Notes under the pieces: generated by a model
Databases searched by the model: none
Seen by the model: only the letters and a program-made list of their open reading frames with translations
What the model was told of the DNA's origin: nothing
Shown: positions 40,429 through 52,732 of the stretch, one piece after another
Position numbering within the stretch: the first letter of the stretch is position 1
Layout of the letters: each line of letters opens with the position of its first letter
From: Chlorobiaceae bacterium
GTDB taxonomy: Bacteria > Bacteroidota > Chlorobiia > Chlorobiales > Chlorobiaceae
Assembly (NCBI GenBank): GCA_013334965.1
Contig: JAAXWO010000007.1
Location: forward strand, 1 to 64,000
Direction: 5' to 3'
DNA length: 64,000 bases
Program-made: the position numbers and the translations under genes

Positions 40429-41567
40429 GCGGCCCCCAGGCTGAAACCTTCGAGAAAACCGGCGGCCTGCCCGGCAAAGGCGCTCCAGGACATCCGACGG
40501 CACGCTTCCTCGATATTGCGCTCCAACGACAGGTGATCTGCCTGCCTGAAGAAATCAAGGATACCTCCTGCCAGCGCTTCGCTCCCCTGGCCATCGACGA
40601 TCCAGCCGGTACGGCCGTGTTCGACCTGCTCGGCAAGCGCCCCGGCGTCGCATGCGATGACCGGCACTCCGTGGCCGAAGGCCAGAGGCACGATTCCGGA
40701 CTGGGTAGCTGAACGATAGGGCAGTACGACCGCATCGGCCGCAGCCATCAACGTGGCGACCTGTTCGGTCGGGACATAGCCCACATGGAAATCGACGCTT
40801 GCAGCCACGCCGAGCCGGTTCGCCTGCTCCCTGAAAACGGAGGGGTCGATAAAAAACTCCCCGGCCACGACCAGCCTTACCGACGGCATCTCACGAATCA
40901 CGACCGCCATGGCCTCCAGAAGCTGGTCGAGACCCTTGTACTCCCTGACGTACCCGAAAAACAGAAGCACTTTGGATGCCTCGGGAAGCGCCATGCTGCG
41001 TCGCGCATCACCCATCGCCGGACTCGGCCCCTGACGATCGTACACAGGATGGAACAGCGTGAGCCTCCTGGCGCTTGGACTGAAAGCCGCCAGCTCTTTT
41101 TCGACGTTTCGTGAAAGGAGGATGAATCCGTCCGCTGAGGCCATGAGCATCGATTTCAGCAACGACTCTCCGGGAATGGACTCATGGGATGTGAAATTAT
41201 GGAGCAGGACGACGGTTTTCAGCCCGGTCGCCCGACGCATCAGCGCGCAAAGGGGGGCAAGGATGCCGCTCCAATAGGCAACAAGCAGCACGTCCGGCTG
41301 AAGGCGACGAATTTGGCGGGCAGTAACCAGCCAGCTGAACGGGTTCATGAGATCGAGTAAAAAACGTGGGTGCGGTGAGAAATGGGCTCCTGGCTCAGTG
41401 GCCTGCCGACCTTTCGTGAGCCAACGTGGATAAAGCCTGAGAAATGGAACCGGAATCACTTCAGTTCCGGATTCATCGAACGCCTTCTGAAGCCGGTTGC
41501 TGAACCGTGCGATGCCTCCCTTCAGCGGAGGGAACGGGCTGATCAGCGCTATCCGCAAAGGTCTCAA
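40425..41567 (-). CDS. Glycosyltransferase family 4
   Basis: The first gene of the glycan operon. The core begins RIALISPFPPLKGGIARFSN, with the donor domain LLFFGYVREYKGLDQLLEAM, the C-terminal VVLPYRSATQSGIVPLAFGH and GVPVIACDAGALAEQVEHGR. The start is uncertain: there is no ATG near the conserved beginning. I use the TTG at 41567 (380 residues); a TTG at 41681 would add 38 residues without family resemblance. Confidence 0.85.
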   Translation of the reverse strand: MRPLRIALISPFPPLKGGIARFSNRLQKAFDESGTEVIPVPFLRLYPRWLTKGRQATEPGAHFSPHPRFLLDLMNPFSWLVTARQIRRLQPDVLLVAYWSGILAPLCALMRRATGLKTVVLLHNFTSHESIPGESLLKSMLMASADGFILLSRNVEKELAAFSPSARRLTLFHPVYDRQGPSPAMGDARRSMALPEASKVLLFFGYVREYKGLDQLLEAMAVVIREMPSVRLVVAGEFFIDPSVFREQANRLGVAASVDFHVGYVPTEQVATLMAAADAVVLPYRSATQSGIVPLAFGHGVPVIACDAGALAEQVEHGRTGWIVDGQGSEALAGGILDFFRQADHLSLERNIEEACRRMSWSAFAGQAAGFLEGFSLGAA

Positions 41568-41871
41568 TAGATTAGGGTCGATGTTAGGGTGCCGATATTG
41601 TTTCCAGGTTCCGGTCGACGACAGACTGTACCAAAAGAGTATGAGGCAATCTTTCCGTATCGCCAGGAGCGGCGAACCCAAGTTCAGGGTCTGATGGCTT
41701 GCCGGGGGGTTCCGCTACGCTACCGGACAAAAATCCTGCCCGTTCTCTGCTTAAGCGGCAGCTCACGGGTGAATTGACGGTCTGAAGCCCGGCGTCCCGG
41801 GGGCTATGCCACCCCTGACCTCTCTTTTGATAGAACCTCGTCCGCGTTCCCGATCCACAAGAGAGAAAGAG
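41568..41871. other. Intergenic region upstream of the glycan operon
   Basis: About 300 bases between ptsH and the first glycosyltransferase of the operon. It contains a degenerate palindrome (CTGAAGCCCGGCGTCCCGGG near 41783-41802) that resembles the dispersed intergenic palindromes of this window. The operon promoter should be here, but I cannot identify it. Confidence 0.35.
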
Positions 41872-42138
41872 TTATGCTTCGCCGAAACCCTGTTCGAAAA
41901 ACTCAATGAGCTGACGAGCCGCCTCTGCCTCATCCTCACCCTCAAGCCTGAGAATCATGCGGGAGCCTTTTGGAGCAGCCAGGCTCATGACGCCGATGAT
42001 CGATTTGGCGTTGATTTCTGATCCGTCCATTTCGATGTAAAACTCGGACTTGAACTTCGACGCAAGCTTGACTACGGCAGCTGCAGGCCTGGTATGCAGA
42101 CCGGCATTGTTTTTTATGGTCACTTCCTGAACAATCAC
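41872..42138 (-). CDS. ptsH: Phosphocarrier protein HPr
   Basis: An 88-residue HPr. The active-site histidine lies in NNAGLHTRPAA (residue 15) and the regulatory serine in INAKSIIGVMSL (residue 46). No PTS permease or enzyme I is present in the window. In green sulfur bacteria, which are autotrophs with few sugar transporters, HPr probably acts with HPr kinase or enzyme I in regulation rather than sugar uptake; that is inference. It follows the GNAT gene by 47 bases on the same strand. Confidence 0.92.
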   Translation of the reverse strand: MIVQEVTIKNNAGLHTRPAAAVVKLASKFKSEFYIEMDGSEINAKSIIGVMSLAAPKGSRMILRLEGEDEAEAARQLIEFFEQGFGEA

Positions 42139-42185
42139 AGATAATGGCGGGTTTAGTGGTTACCGTTGACGCCGTATCGACGGAG

Positions 42186-43985
<1,800 letters not shown>

Positions 43986-44274
43986 GTCCGGAACCTCTTG
44001 CCAACAGGGCGTTAAGCCCCTACATACTCTTCTATTGCCCCGGATTATAGCCTCCCGCATTCAGGAGCCCCGATTCGTCGGGACGACGGACATTCAGATA
44101 TTCTCCTTCTTCTGTTGCCCCGGACTTCAACCTCCCATATTCAGGAGTCCCGACTTGTCGGGACGACGGACATTCAGATATTCTCCCTCTTCTGTTGCCC
44201 CGGACTTCAACCTCCCATATTCAGGAGTCCCGACTTGTCGGGACGACGGACATTCAGATCTTACATCCTCTTCT

Positions 44275-44449
44275 GTTGCCCCGGACTTCAGTCCGGGGGA
44301 GAGAATATCAAATAAACCTCTCCGGACTTTAGTCCAATATCTTCCTGCTTCCCCCCACTACTTCATTCGACTGTTCAATATCGAAGATATTGGACTAAAG
44401 TCCGGGTTATTTTTGGGAGCGCTATCCCCGGACTGAAGTCCGGGGCAAC
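44275..44449. repeat. Nested palindrome element, copy 1
   Basis: The outer arms 44275-44298 and 44426-44449 are perfect 24-base reverse complements, and each arm itself contains the palindrome CCCCGGACTTCAGTCCGGGG or its complement. The inner arms 44322-44344 and 44383-44405 are a second perfect 23-base inverted repeat around a 38-base loop. Together they could form a cruciform or, as RNA, a very stable branched hairpin on either strand. Confidence 0.9.
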
Positions 44450-44560
44450 TGGAACAGGGATAATGGTATCGATCATTCATTTACCCCTCGTTTCAACCTC
44501 CCACATTCAAGAGTCCCGACTTGTCGGGACGACGGACATTCAGATCTTACATCCTCTTCT

Positions 44561-44735
44561 GTTGCCCCGGACTTCAGTCCGGGGGAGAGAATATCAAATA
44601 AACCTCTCCGGACTTTAGTCCAATATCTTCCTGTTTCCCCCCACTACTTCATTCGACTGTTCAATATCGAAGATATTGGACTAAAGTCCGGGTTATTTTT
44701 GGGAGCGCTATCCCCGGACTGAAGTCCGGGGCAAC
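44561..44735. repeat. Nested palindrome element, copy 2
   Basis: It is 175 bases long, 286 bases after copy 1 and almost identical to it; the visible difference is TTCCTGTTTCC for TTCCTGCTTCC in the loop. Both pairs of arms are intact. Confidence 0.9.
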
Positions 44736-44924
44736 TGGAACAGGGATAATGGAATCGATCATTCATTTACCCCTCGTTTCAACCTCCCACATTCAGGAGT
44801 CCCGACTTGTCGGGACGACGGACAGTCAACTTCTTGCATCCTCTTTCAATAGCCCCGGACTTCAACCTCCCATATTCAGGAGCGCCTTCAGACCGACGGA
44901 CATTCAGATCTTACATCCTCTTCT

Positions 44925-45099
44925 GTTGCCCCGGACTTCAGTCCGGGGGAGAGAATATCAAATAAACCTCTCCGGACTTTAGTCCAATATCTTCCTGTTT
45001 CCCCCCGCAACTGCATTCGACTGTTCAATATCGAAGATATTGGACTAAAGTCCGGGTTATTTTTGGGAGCGCTATCCCCGGACTGAAGTCCGAGGCAAC
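44925..45099. repeat. Nested palindrome element, copy 3
   Basis: It is 175 bases long, 364 bases after copy 2. The loop has CCGCAACTGCATTC for CCACTACTTCATTC, and one base of the right outer arm is changed (AGTCCGAGGCAAC), so the outer stem has a single mismatch. An extra small unit at about 44840-44910 separates it from copy 2. Confidence 0.9.
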
Positions 45100-45290
45100 T
45101 GGAACAGGGATAATGGAATCGATCATTCATTTACCCCTCGTTTCAACCTCCCACATTCAGAAGTTCCAACTCATCGGATCGACGGACAGTCAGATATTCT
45201 CCCTCTTCTGTTGCCCCGGACTTCAACCACCCATATTCAGGAGTCCCGACTTGTCGGGACGACGGACATTCAGATCTTACATCCTCTTCT

Positions 45291-45465
45291 GTTGCCCCGG
45301 ACTTCAGTCCGGGGGAGAGAATATCAAATAAACCTCTCCGGACTTTAGTCCAATATCTTCCTGTTTCCCCCCACAACTGCATTCGACTGTTCAATATCGA
45401 AGATATTGGACTAAAGTCCGGGTTATTTTTGGGAGCGCTATCCCCGGACTGAAGTCCGGGGCAAC
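45291..45465. repeat. Nested palindrome element, copy 4
   Basis: It is 175 bases long, 366 bases after copy 3. The loop has CCACAACTGCATTC, intermediate between copies 1/2 and copy 3. All arms are perfect. Confidence 0.9.
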
Positions 45466-45556
45466 TGGAACAAGGATAATGGAATCGATCATTCATTTAC
45501 CCCTCGTTTCAACCTCCCGCATTCAGGAGTCCCGACAAGTCGGGATAAAACATCTC

Positions 45557-46984
45557 TTATGCATCCAGCAACTGCTTCAATATCTCGTTCACGACCTGTG
45601 GATTAGCCTTCCCCTTCATCTTCTGCATGCACTGACCGACGAAGAACCCGAAGAGCTGCGGCTTGCCGCTCCGGTACTTTTCGACCTGACCGGCGTTCGC
45701 CTCGAGAATCTCCCTGATCGCATCTTCGATGGCTCCGGTGTCGGAAACCTGGGCGAGCCCCTCGCGTTCCACGATGCTTTCCGGGGAAGCTTCGTCGCCC
45801 TGCATGATCTCGAACACCTGCTTTGCGATGGTATTGCTGATCGTGCCTGCGTTGATGAGACGGATCAGGCCGCCAAGGCGTTCGGCTGAAATGCCGAACT
45901 CTGCGATATCGAGATACTTCTCCTTAAGGGTGCGCATCACTTCGCCCATCACCCAGTTCGACGAGGCTTTCGCATCGCCGCAAACCGTCAGGGTCTGTTC
46001 GAAATAGTCTGCGAGTTCGCGCTCCACAGTCAATACGCCTGCATCGTAAGCCGGAATGCCGAGTTCAGATACGAAGCGCGCCGCCCTGTCTTCCGGAAAC
46101 TCCGGCAGCTCCTGCTGCATGCGATGGAGCATACCGTCGTCAACCAGCACCGGCACCAGGTCGGGATCCGGGAAGTATCGGTAGTCATGGGCGAACTCCT
46201 TGCCCCTCATCGAGCGGGTCTCCAGCTTGTCGGCGTCCCAGAGACGTGTCTCCTGGAAAATCGTACCGCCTGCCTCGATCACCTCGATATGACGTTTGGC
46301 CTCAAACTCGATGGCCTTCTCGACGTTCTTGAACGAGTTCATGTTCTTGATCTCGGTACGGGTGCCATACTCGGTGGCCCCTACAGGCCTGACCGATACG
46401 TTGGCGTCGCAGCGCAGGCTGCCCTCCTCCATGTTGCCGTCGGAAACGCCGAGATACTTGACGATCTGCCGGATCTTCTGCAGGTAGGCTGAAGCCTCCT
46501 TCGGGGTTCGCATGTCGGGATAGCTGACGATCTCAAGCAGCGGCACGCCGCAACGGTTCACGTCGATGTAGGTGTCGTCGCCGATGTCATGGATGGACTT
46601 GCCGGCATCCTCCTCGATGTGGATTCTTACCAGGCGAACATCCTTACGCCCCTCTTCGGTATCGATCTGGAGCAGCCCTTCGGAGCAGATCGGCTCTTCA
46701 AACTGGGATATCTGATACCCTTTCGGAAGATCGGGATAGAAATAGTTCTTGCGAGCAAGAATGGAGTGACGGGCTATGGTGCAGTTCGTGGCCAGTCCGA
46801 GCTTGACAGCATCTTCGACCACTCGGGCGTTGAGCACCGGCAACGCGCCTGGAAGCGCCAGGCATACCGGACAGACGTTGGTGTTGGCCGACTTTCCGAA
46901 CTTTGCGGAACATCCGCAGAACGCCTTGCTCTCGGTGTTGAGCTGGCAGTGAACCTCAAGGCCCACGACGATTTCATAATTCAT
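45557..46984 (-). CDS. gatB: Asp/Glu-tRNA amidotransferase subunit B
   Basis: A 475-residue subunit of GatCAB, which converts Glu-tRNA-Gln or Asp-tRNA-Asn to the amidated form. It starts [20 protein letters not shown], with the zinc site CGCS and [24 protein letters not shown], and the C-terminal YqeY-like tail domain ([16 protein letters not shown]). The last codon lies one base after the repeat array. gatA and gatC are not in the window. Confidence 0.97.
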   Translation of the reverse strand: MNYEIVVGLEVHCQLNTESKAFCGCSAKFGKSANTNVCPVCLALPGALPVLNARVVEDAVKLGLATNCTIARHSILARKNYFYPDLPKGYQISQFEEPICSEGLLQIDTEEGRKDVRLVRIHIEEDAGKSIHDIGDDTYIDVNRCGVPLLEIVSYPDMRTPKEASAYLQKIRQIVKYLGVSDGNMEEGSLRCDANVSVRPVGATEYGTRTEIKNMNSFKNVEKAIEFEAKRHIEVIEAGGTIFQETRLWDADKLETRSMRGKEFAHDYRYFPDPDLVPVLVDDGMLHRMQQELPEFPEDRAARFVSELGIPAYDAGVLTVERELADYFEQTLTVCGDAKASSNWVMGEVMRTLKEKYLDIAEFGISAERLGGLIRLINAGTISNTIAKQVFEIMQGDEASPESIVEREGLAQVSDTGAIEDAIREILEANAGQVEKYRSGKPQLFGFFVGQCMQKMKGKANPQVVNEILKQLLDA

Positions 46985-47065
46985 TTATACAGACTGCGAT
47001 GATGAACAAAAAATGGTTGAAAACCTTGGGGCTGCAAGGAACCATATCCGTGCAGCCCCCTGCCT

Positions 47066-47614
47066 TTAATGGCCGGCCTTGTAACTGAATTTCTGGCCTC
47101 CGATCGTAATCTCGCCCATAAGGCCTGCGTTAGGCAGCACAAAAGCCGCCACGCCGTTCGAGTAATCGGTATTGGTGGCCATGCCCGCCTTGACGATGAC
47201 AACCCCTACCTGAGCGCTCAGCTCATAGTTGCCTTTCGTAAAATTATCAAGTGCGGCCCGGTCCTTGAAGAAAATGATTTCAGAAAACGACTGACCGCCG
47301 AGCTGCGGGCCGACGTTCAGCAGCGTAACCGTCGAATGACCGATAACCTCGCCCTGCTCATAAACAACACCTTTGCCATGACCGCCGCCGATGATCATGA
47401 ACCCGCCCTTATAGATGTCGCTGAAAACCGCATATCCGTAAGCCCTTGAAAAGAACCTCTCCAGCGACGGATCGTTCTGCTTGAACTTTTCTATCGCCCT
47501 GGTGGAATTCATCTCGTCTGCCGGGTCCCAACCCGCAAAAGCCTTGCTGCATAACATCGTTACCGCCGCCAAAGCGATCAGCAGCACCCTCATCGTCCGC
47601 ATTGTTTTCATCAT
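47066..47614 (-). CDS. Secreted SYLF (Ysc84-like) protein
   Basis: A 182-residue protein with a signal peptide (RVLLIALAAVTMLCSKAFAG, cleavage after AFA), so it is probably periplasmic. The mature part is a SYLF domain: YGYAVFSDIYKGGFMIIGGG, HGKGVVYEQGEVIGHSTVTL, LGGQSFSEIIFFKDRAALDN and the late GLMGEITIGGQKFSYKAG. SYLF domains bind phosphoinositides in eukaryotes; bacterial members are thought to bind lipid or membrane, with no known pathway. Confidence 0.85.
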   Translation of the reverse strand: MMKTMRTMRVLLIALAAVTMLCSKAFAGWDPADEMNSTRAIEKFKQNDPSLERFFSRAYGYAVFSDIYKGGFMIIGGGHGKGVVYEQGEVIGHSTVTLLNVGPQLGGQSFSEIIFFKDRAALDNFTKGNYELSAQVGVVIVKAGMATNTDYSNGVAAFVLPNAGLMGEITIGGQKFSYKAGH

Positions 47615-47774
47615 GGTATCGTGGATTTGTGTTGAACAATAAAATCAAACCTGCCAAAACTTACAAAACAACAACAACCGGTAATGTACGATTTTCCATC
47701 CTGAAAACCGTCAGGGTGTCGACCGGTGCCGATACCGGTCGACCTCATCGATTATCCGCCTGCAATCAAATGGG

Positions 47775-49100
<1,326 letters not shown>

Positions 49101-49249
49101 GGTTCGTCGGTTCTTGCTGTTTGGTTTCGGTTCTGTTTTCAGATCTTCAGATGAACGCCCCGTTCTTCAAGGCAAAGTTCGACTGATTACTATTGATAAC
49201 CTTGAAAAAAGCAAAAACGTCACACCTGATAACCCGAATTGAGATCAAA

Positions 49250-49312
49250 ATCCTCCCTACCCGGCGCTGTGAAGCGCTGGGCAAGTGAAGAGTATGCAAG
49301 GGTTTTGACGTC
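49250..49312. repeat. Intergenic palindrome related to the array
   Basis: CCGGCGCTGTGAAGCGCTGG followed by GCAAGTGAAGAGTATGCAAG lines up with GGGCTGAAGCCCGGGGCAAC plus TGAAGATCATGTAAG at 9510-9545. The arms of the palindrome differ but pair within themselves, as expected for a structure-conserving family. Confidence 0.45.
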
Positions 49313-49320
49313 CGGCCGGG

Positions 49321-49611
49321 TTATCGCCCCGACTCGTCCGGTTTTGGCAGGTTCTTGATGAAAGAGCTCACCACGAGCCTGATGATTTCCCCGCCGGTCA
49401 CAAGGAACTCTGCGCCTTTTTCACGGATATGCACCTGGGTAGCCACCTGGTCCTTGAAAAAGTCAACGCTGGCCTTGTCGTAATTTTTGCCGCTCACATA
49501 GGCGTCGATGAGCTCTTCGGCCTCGTTGTAGGAAAGATTGAAAATCTTGATGCCGAGTTTCGCACGTTCGATGGGATCAAGGATCCTCTGTCCTGACTCT
49601 TGCTGCTCCAT
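49321..49611 (-). CDS. Hypothetical 96-residue protein
   Basis: A soluble helical protein, EQQESGQRILDPIERAKLGI at the N-terminus and VTGGEIIRLVVSSFIKNLPK at the C-terminus. I do not recognise a family. The ATG at 49611 has GGAG five bases upstream; the longer frame overlaps it. It stands between the Bat operon and clpB on the same strand, separated by 114 bases from BatB and 220 bases from clpB. A membrane role is not indicated. Confidence 0.6.
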   Translation of the reverse strand: MEQQESGQRILDPIERAKLGIKIFNLSYNEAEELIDAYVSGKNYDKASVDFFKDQVATQVHIREKGAEFLVTGGEIIRLVVSSFIKNLPKPDESGR

Positions 49612-49725
49612 ATCGCTCCGTTTTGCTTCTGATGAATAGAGAGGAGAGTACCACATCGGCCCCCTGCCTGCCTAAATCTAACAATCTTTTCTGCAAGATG
49701 CCAAACCCGCTGACACTGCAAGCGC

Positions 49726-50736
49726 TCACTCCTTGCGCGCCATGGTGCCCGAACTTCGAACATCGGAGATCGCCGCTCCGGCGACACAGAGCAGAATTGC
49801 TGCAATGATGCACTCGCGGTGCACCGGTCGCCGTTGGCCGGGAACCATGATCCAGCGTGCGGAGGCGGCCTCCGCTGCGATGTCGGACGAAACGAAGTCA
49901 TGAACAGGGGCGTCAGGACGGCTGTGATAAAAATTGCCGCCGGACTCCCTGACGATCGCGCCGAAAACATCCGGACGGAAACGGGTCATGACCACCTGGC
50001 CCTGCCTGTCGCGCTTCGGGCCGCCGGGCATCGGCACCGGAACCGGTTCGCCGGTACCGACCCCGATCGCATGGAAGTGGACCCCCAGGCTTTTCAGGGT
50101 GCGCGCCATGTCCCCGAAATCCGGGCCATGATCCTCGCCATCGCTCGCAAGCACAAGCACCATCTCGCTGCCCGATGAACTGCCGGAGCTCCCGCCCAGC
50201 CGGAGAGCCATATCGAACGCTCGTCGGTAATCGGTGCCCTGCGGCCCGATAAGGTCAGGGGAAGCCATGTCGAGCAGCATTTCAAAGCCCTCCTGGTCGC
50301 TGGTCAGGGGAGACTGCACCACCGGAGCCCCGGCGAACAGCATCAGCGCTTTCCTGCTCTCGCCGAGGCTCCGGCTGATCTGCAGGATCTCGGATTTGGC
50401 CCTCGAAAGACGGTCGGGCAAGACGTCCGCGGCGAGCATGCTGTTCGATACGTCAAGCATGAACACGACATCGACCCCCTTTCGGCGCAACGGCTTCTGG
50501 CCCCGGCAAAGCTCAGGCCCCGCCATGGCAAAGAGCAAGAGGCCGATGCCCGCACAGAGCATGGCCCGCCGGAGTACGAACTTCGACAGGTCGACCGGAG
50601 GCAGGATACTCGATGCGCCCGCACCTTCGATCCTCTTCCGGGCCGTCAGCTTTCGCCGGGCGCCGAATGCCGATAGCGCGATCACCGGAATGATGAACCA
50701 GAGGAAAATGAGATATTCGGGCCTTGCGAAACACAT
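49726..50736 (-). CDS. batB: BatB-like VWA domain membrane protein
   Basis: A 336-residue inner-membrane protein. Two N-terminal membrane segments (YLIFLWFIIPVIALSAF and LRRAMLCAGIGLLLFAMAG) precede a von Willebrand A domain with the MIDAS motif VVFMLDVSNSMLAAD, and a last helix (ECIIAAILLCVAGAAI) closes the protein. It is the last gene of the MoxR-DUF58-Bat set. Such proteins are proposed to bind metal-dependent partners in a MoxR-driven assembly. Gene name batB is by order and domain layout only. Confidence 0.85.
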   Translation of the reverse strand: MCFARPEYLIFLWFIIPVIALSAFGARRKLTARKRIEGAGASSILPPVDLSKFVLRRAMLCAGIGLLLFAMAGPELCRGQKPLRRKGVDVVFMLDVSNSMLAADVLPDRLSRAKSEILQISRSLGESRKALMLFAGAPVVQSPLTSDQEGFEMLLDMASPDLIGPQGTDYRRAFDMALRLGGSSGSSSGSEMVLVLASDGEDHGPDFGDMARTLKSLGVHFHAIGVGTGEPVPVPMPGGPKRDRQGQVVMTRFRPDVFGAIVRESGGNFYHSRPDAPVHDFVSSDIAAEAASARWIMVPGQRRPVHRECIIAAILLCVAGAAISDVRSSGTMARKE

Positions 50737-50738
50737 GG

Positions 50739-51737
50739 TTATGGAATCCTGATGAAACGTGTGGCCGAAAGCGTCTGTTCAACGACAAGAAGGATCACCG
50801 CAGAGATCAGCAGCCAGGGATAAAGCTCCACGGAACGTCCCTGCGTATTGCTCTGGAGACGAGATTTTTCGAGTCGGTCGATATCGCGGAAGGTCTTCAT
50901 CAAACCGAAAAGGTCTCCGGCGCTGAACGAGCTCCCTCCGCTGATCCGTGCCACTTCAGTGAGTTCCTGGCGACCCTTGAGGCTCAAGGCGGGCGTCGTA
51001 CCCGCATCGAACCCCTGGGCGGCCTTGCCTGCGAACACCGTATATATCCGTATCCCGTTCTGGGCAGCAAGCCGGGCCGCCGTAACAGGGCTGACCTCAC
51101 CGGCGTTGTTTTCTCCATCGGTGAGCAGCACCAGCACCTTCTCCTTCGACTGCGACGACTTCAGCCGGTTTATTGCCGTCAGCACCGCAGTGCCTACTGC
51201 CGTGCCCGGTTCTTCGAAAAATCCGGGGGTAACCGATTCCGCCAGCCGACCCAGCACCTCATGGTCGAGCGTCAACGGGCAGCGGGTAAAACTTCCGCCG
51301 CTGAAAACGATCAGCCCGATGCGATCCGCAGGCCGGTTGTCGATGAAACGCAATGCAGACTCCCGTGCAGCCGAAAATCGGGTTTTGCCGCCGAAATCGG
51401 ACTGTCGCATCGACTCGGAGACGTCGAGGGCAAGCATGATGTCAATGCCTTTGGCATCCCGTGCAGAGGGGGGAAACGGCGCTCTTGGCCCTGACAGGGC
51501 GATCACGCCTGCAACCAGCGCCGTCCAGCGCAACCCGGAGGGCAGCATCAGGATCAGCGGATTGGCGGCAAATCCGGCATAACGCAGTGCCCCGACAGAG
51601 GGAAACAGCACTCCCGGCCGACCTTTCCGGCCGGAAAACCGCATAATGAGCGCAACGATGACCGCCAGAGGCAGCAGCAGAAGCCACCATGGCTCATCGA
51701 AACTCACGCCTGACGCGATTTTGAAAAATGCGTTCAT
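50739..51737 (-). CDS. batA: BatA-like VWA domain membrane protein
   Basis: A 332-residue protein with the same plan as its downstream neighbour: a short N-terminal hydrophobic part (WWLLLLPLAVIVALIMRFSG), a second helix (LRWTALVAGVIALSGP), then a VWA domain with MIDAS motif IMLALDVSESMRQSD and TDGENNAGEV, and a C-terminal helix. The two genes are separated by two bases. The tandem pair is the BatA/BatB signature. Confidence 0.85.
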   Translation of the reverse strand: MNAFFKIASGVSFDEPWWLLLLPLAVIVALIMRFSGRKGRPGVLFPSVGALRYAGFAANPLILMLPSGLRWTALVAGVIALSGPRAPFPPSARDAKGIDIMLALDVSESMRQSDFGGKTRFSAARESALRFIDNRPADRIGLIVFSGGSFTRCPLTLDHEVLGRLAESVTPGFFEEPGTAVGTAVLTAINRLKSSQSKEKVLVLLTDGENNAGEVSPVTAARLAAQNGIRIYTVFAGKAAQGFDAGTTPALSLKGRQELTEVARISGGSSFSAGDLFGLMKTFRDIDRLEKSRLQSNTQGRSVELYPWLLISAVILLVVEQTLSATRFIRIP

Positions 51738-51751
51738 GTCACCTCACCCTT

Positions 51752-52732
51752 TCATGTTCCCGTTCCGTCACCCGGCCCGGCAAGAGATTCGCCATCTTCG
51801 GGAGTCACGCCGGGTTCGGCTTCACCGGCCGAGCCGACAAGGACTTCGGCGACCTTCAGTGAGCGGCGGCACTCTTCGATGTCGGGACGGCTGTCGGCGA
51901 ATTTCACGAGATCGGCCCGGACGAGCAGCTGGAGAAGCGACTCCCTGATGTTGATCCTTCTTGCGGCAAGCTCTTTGGCGATCTCCTGTGTTACCATCTC
52001 CATCGCGCCGAACCCGTATCGGTTCTGGAGGAATTCGCGCAGGATGTTGCTCAGCGCCTCATAGCCTGCGGCGGGCAGCATCCCTTTCGAAAGCTGCCTG
52101 CTGATCGAACGCAGCTTTTTGCGTGCTGCTCGCACCGGGTCGGCAAGATGCCGACGCAATGCGACGACGAAACGCCTTATCACATATCCGGCGACAAACA
52201 GCAGAAAAATGGCTGCCGCAGCAGGAAGAATGATCCAGGAGGGAAAGGGTGCGCTGACGGCAGGCACGATCGGCCGAAGCTCCGTCATGGTGGAGTCGGT
52301 CATGTTCATGACGACGACCGACGCTGTCGGCTTGATCTCGATCTTCTCCTCCCCGGCCACAGAGCGGTCGCGGGCGCTCACCGTGAAGCCCGGAAGCGGA
52401 TGCCGCCCGAGCCCGAAAGCCGCAAGCTCAGCATCCATTCGAAATTCAACGCTGCCGTCCTGAAGCTTCTTCGAGGTGGACTTGCTCCCGGCGAGTTCGA
52501 ACAGCGACCCCGGGCCGGTTTCGAGCGCCTCTACGGAGATCGTCTTCCGCCCGTCGTGACGAACGGCGATCACATAGCGCAGGCGGCCTCCGGCAAGCAG
52601 ACTGTCGGGCGCGGCGCTCACGGTGACATCGGAGGGCCGGAGAACCGCCTCTGCAGGTTTGGAAAGCGATGCTCCCCATATGGCGACCGTCAGGAGCGTT
52701 ACGATCCTGAACCAGCTATACCTTCCGTTCAC
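51752..52732 (-). CDS. Bat-operon membrane protein of unknown function
   Basis: A 326-residue protein with a signal peptide (VTLLTVAIWGASLSKPAEA), a beta-rich extracytoplasmic domain (LRPSDVTVSAAPDSLLAGGR to about 160), a single membrane helix (SWIILPAAAAIFLLFVAGYV) and a cytoplasmic helical tail with RREL-type repeats (FVVALRRHLADPVRAARKKL). The layout is that of BatD/DUF4381-like proteins found between DUF58 and BatA genes. It uses a GTG start and overlaps the DUF58 gene by 17 bases. Confidence 0.65.
   Translation of the reverse strand: MNGRYSWFRIVTLLTVAIWGASLSKPAEAVLRPSDVTVSAAPDSLLAGGRLRYVIAVRHDGRKTISVEALETGPGSLFELAGSKSTSKKLQDGSVEFRMDAELAAFGLGRHPLPGFTVSARDRSVAGEEKIEIKPTASVVVMNMTDSTMTELRPIVPAVSAPFPSWIILPAAAAIFLLFVAGYVIRRFVVALRRHLADPVRAARKKLRSISRQLSKGMLPAAGYEALSNILREFLQNRYGFGAMEMVTQEIAKELAARRINIRESLLQLLVRADLVKFADSRPDIEECRRSLKVAEVLVGSAGEAEPGVTPEDGESLAGPGDGTGT

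Larger units (their letters stand above)
43986..45556. repeat. Complex repeat array with nested palindromes
   Basis: A 1.57-kb stretch between convergent xseB and gatB. At the left, three tandem units of about 80 bases (from about 44031, 44108 and 44188) share CCCCGGACTTCAACCTCCC and the 18-base palindrome GTCCCGACTTGTCGGGAC. Four 175-base nested palindromic elements follow, separated by spacers of the same small-unit type. The palindrome or a near variant recurs at 44147, 44227, 44513, 44799, 45243 and 45529. Open frames within are chance products of repetition. Confidence 0.95.

Noticed and set aside
44035-45496. Several open frames of 66-133 codons in the repeat array, with recurring peptides
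   Set aside because: They occur on both strands, repeat with the DNA units, lack ribosome binding sites and have near-identical copies differing only as the repeats do. They are by-products of repetition.
44000-45556. CRISPR array
   Set aside because: Repeats are long and of two sizes, spacers are themselves repeats, and there are no unique spacers of regular length and no cas genes.
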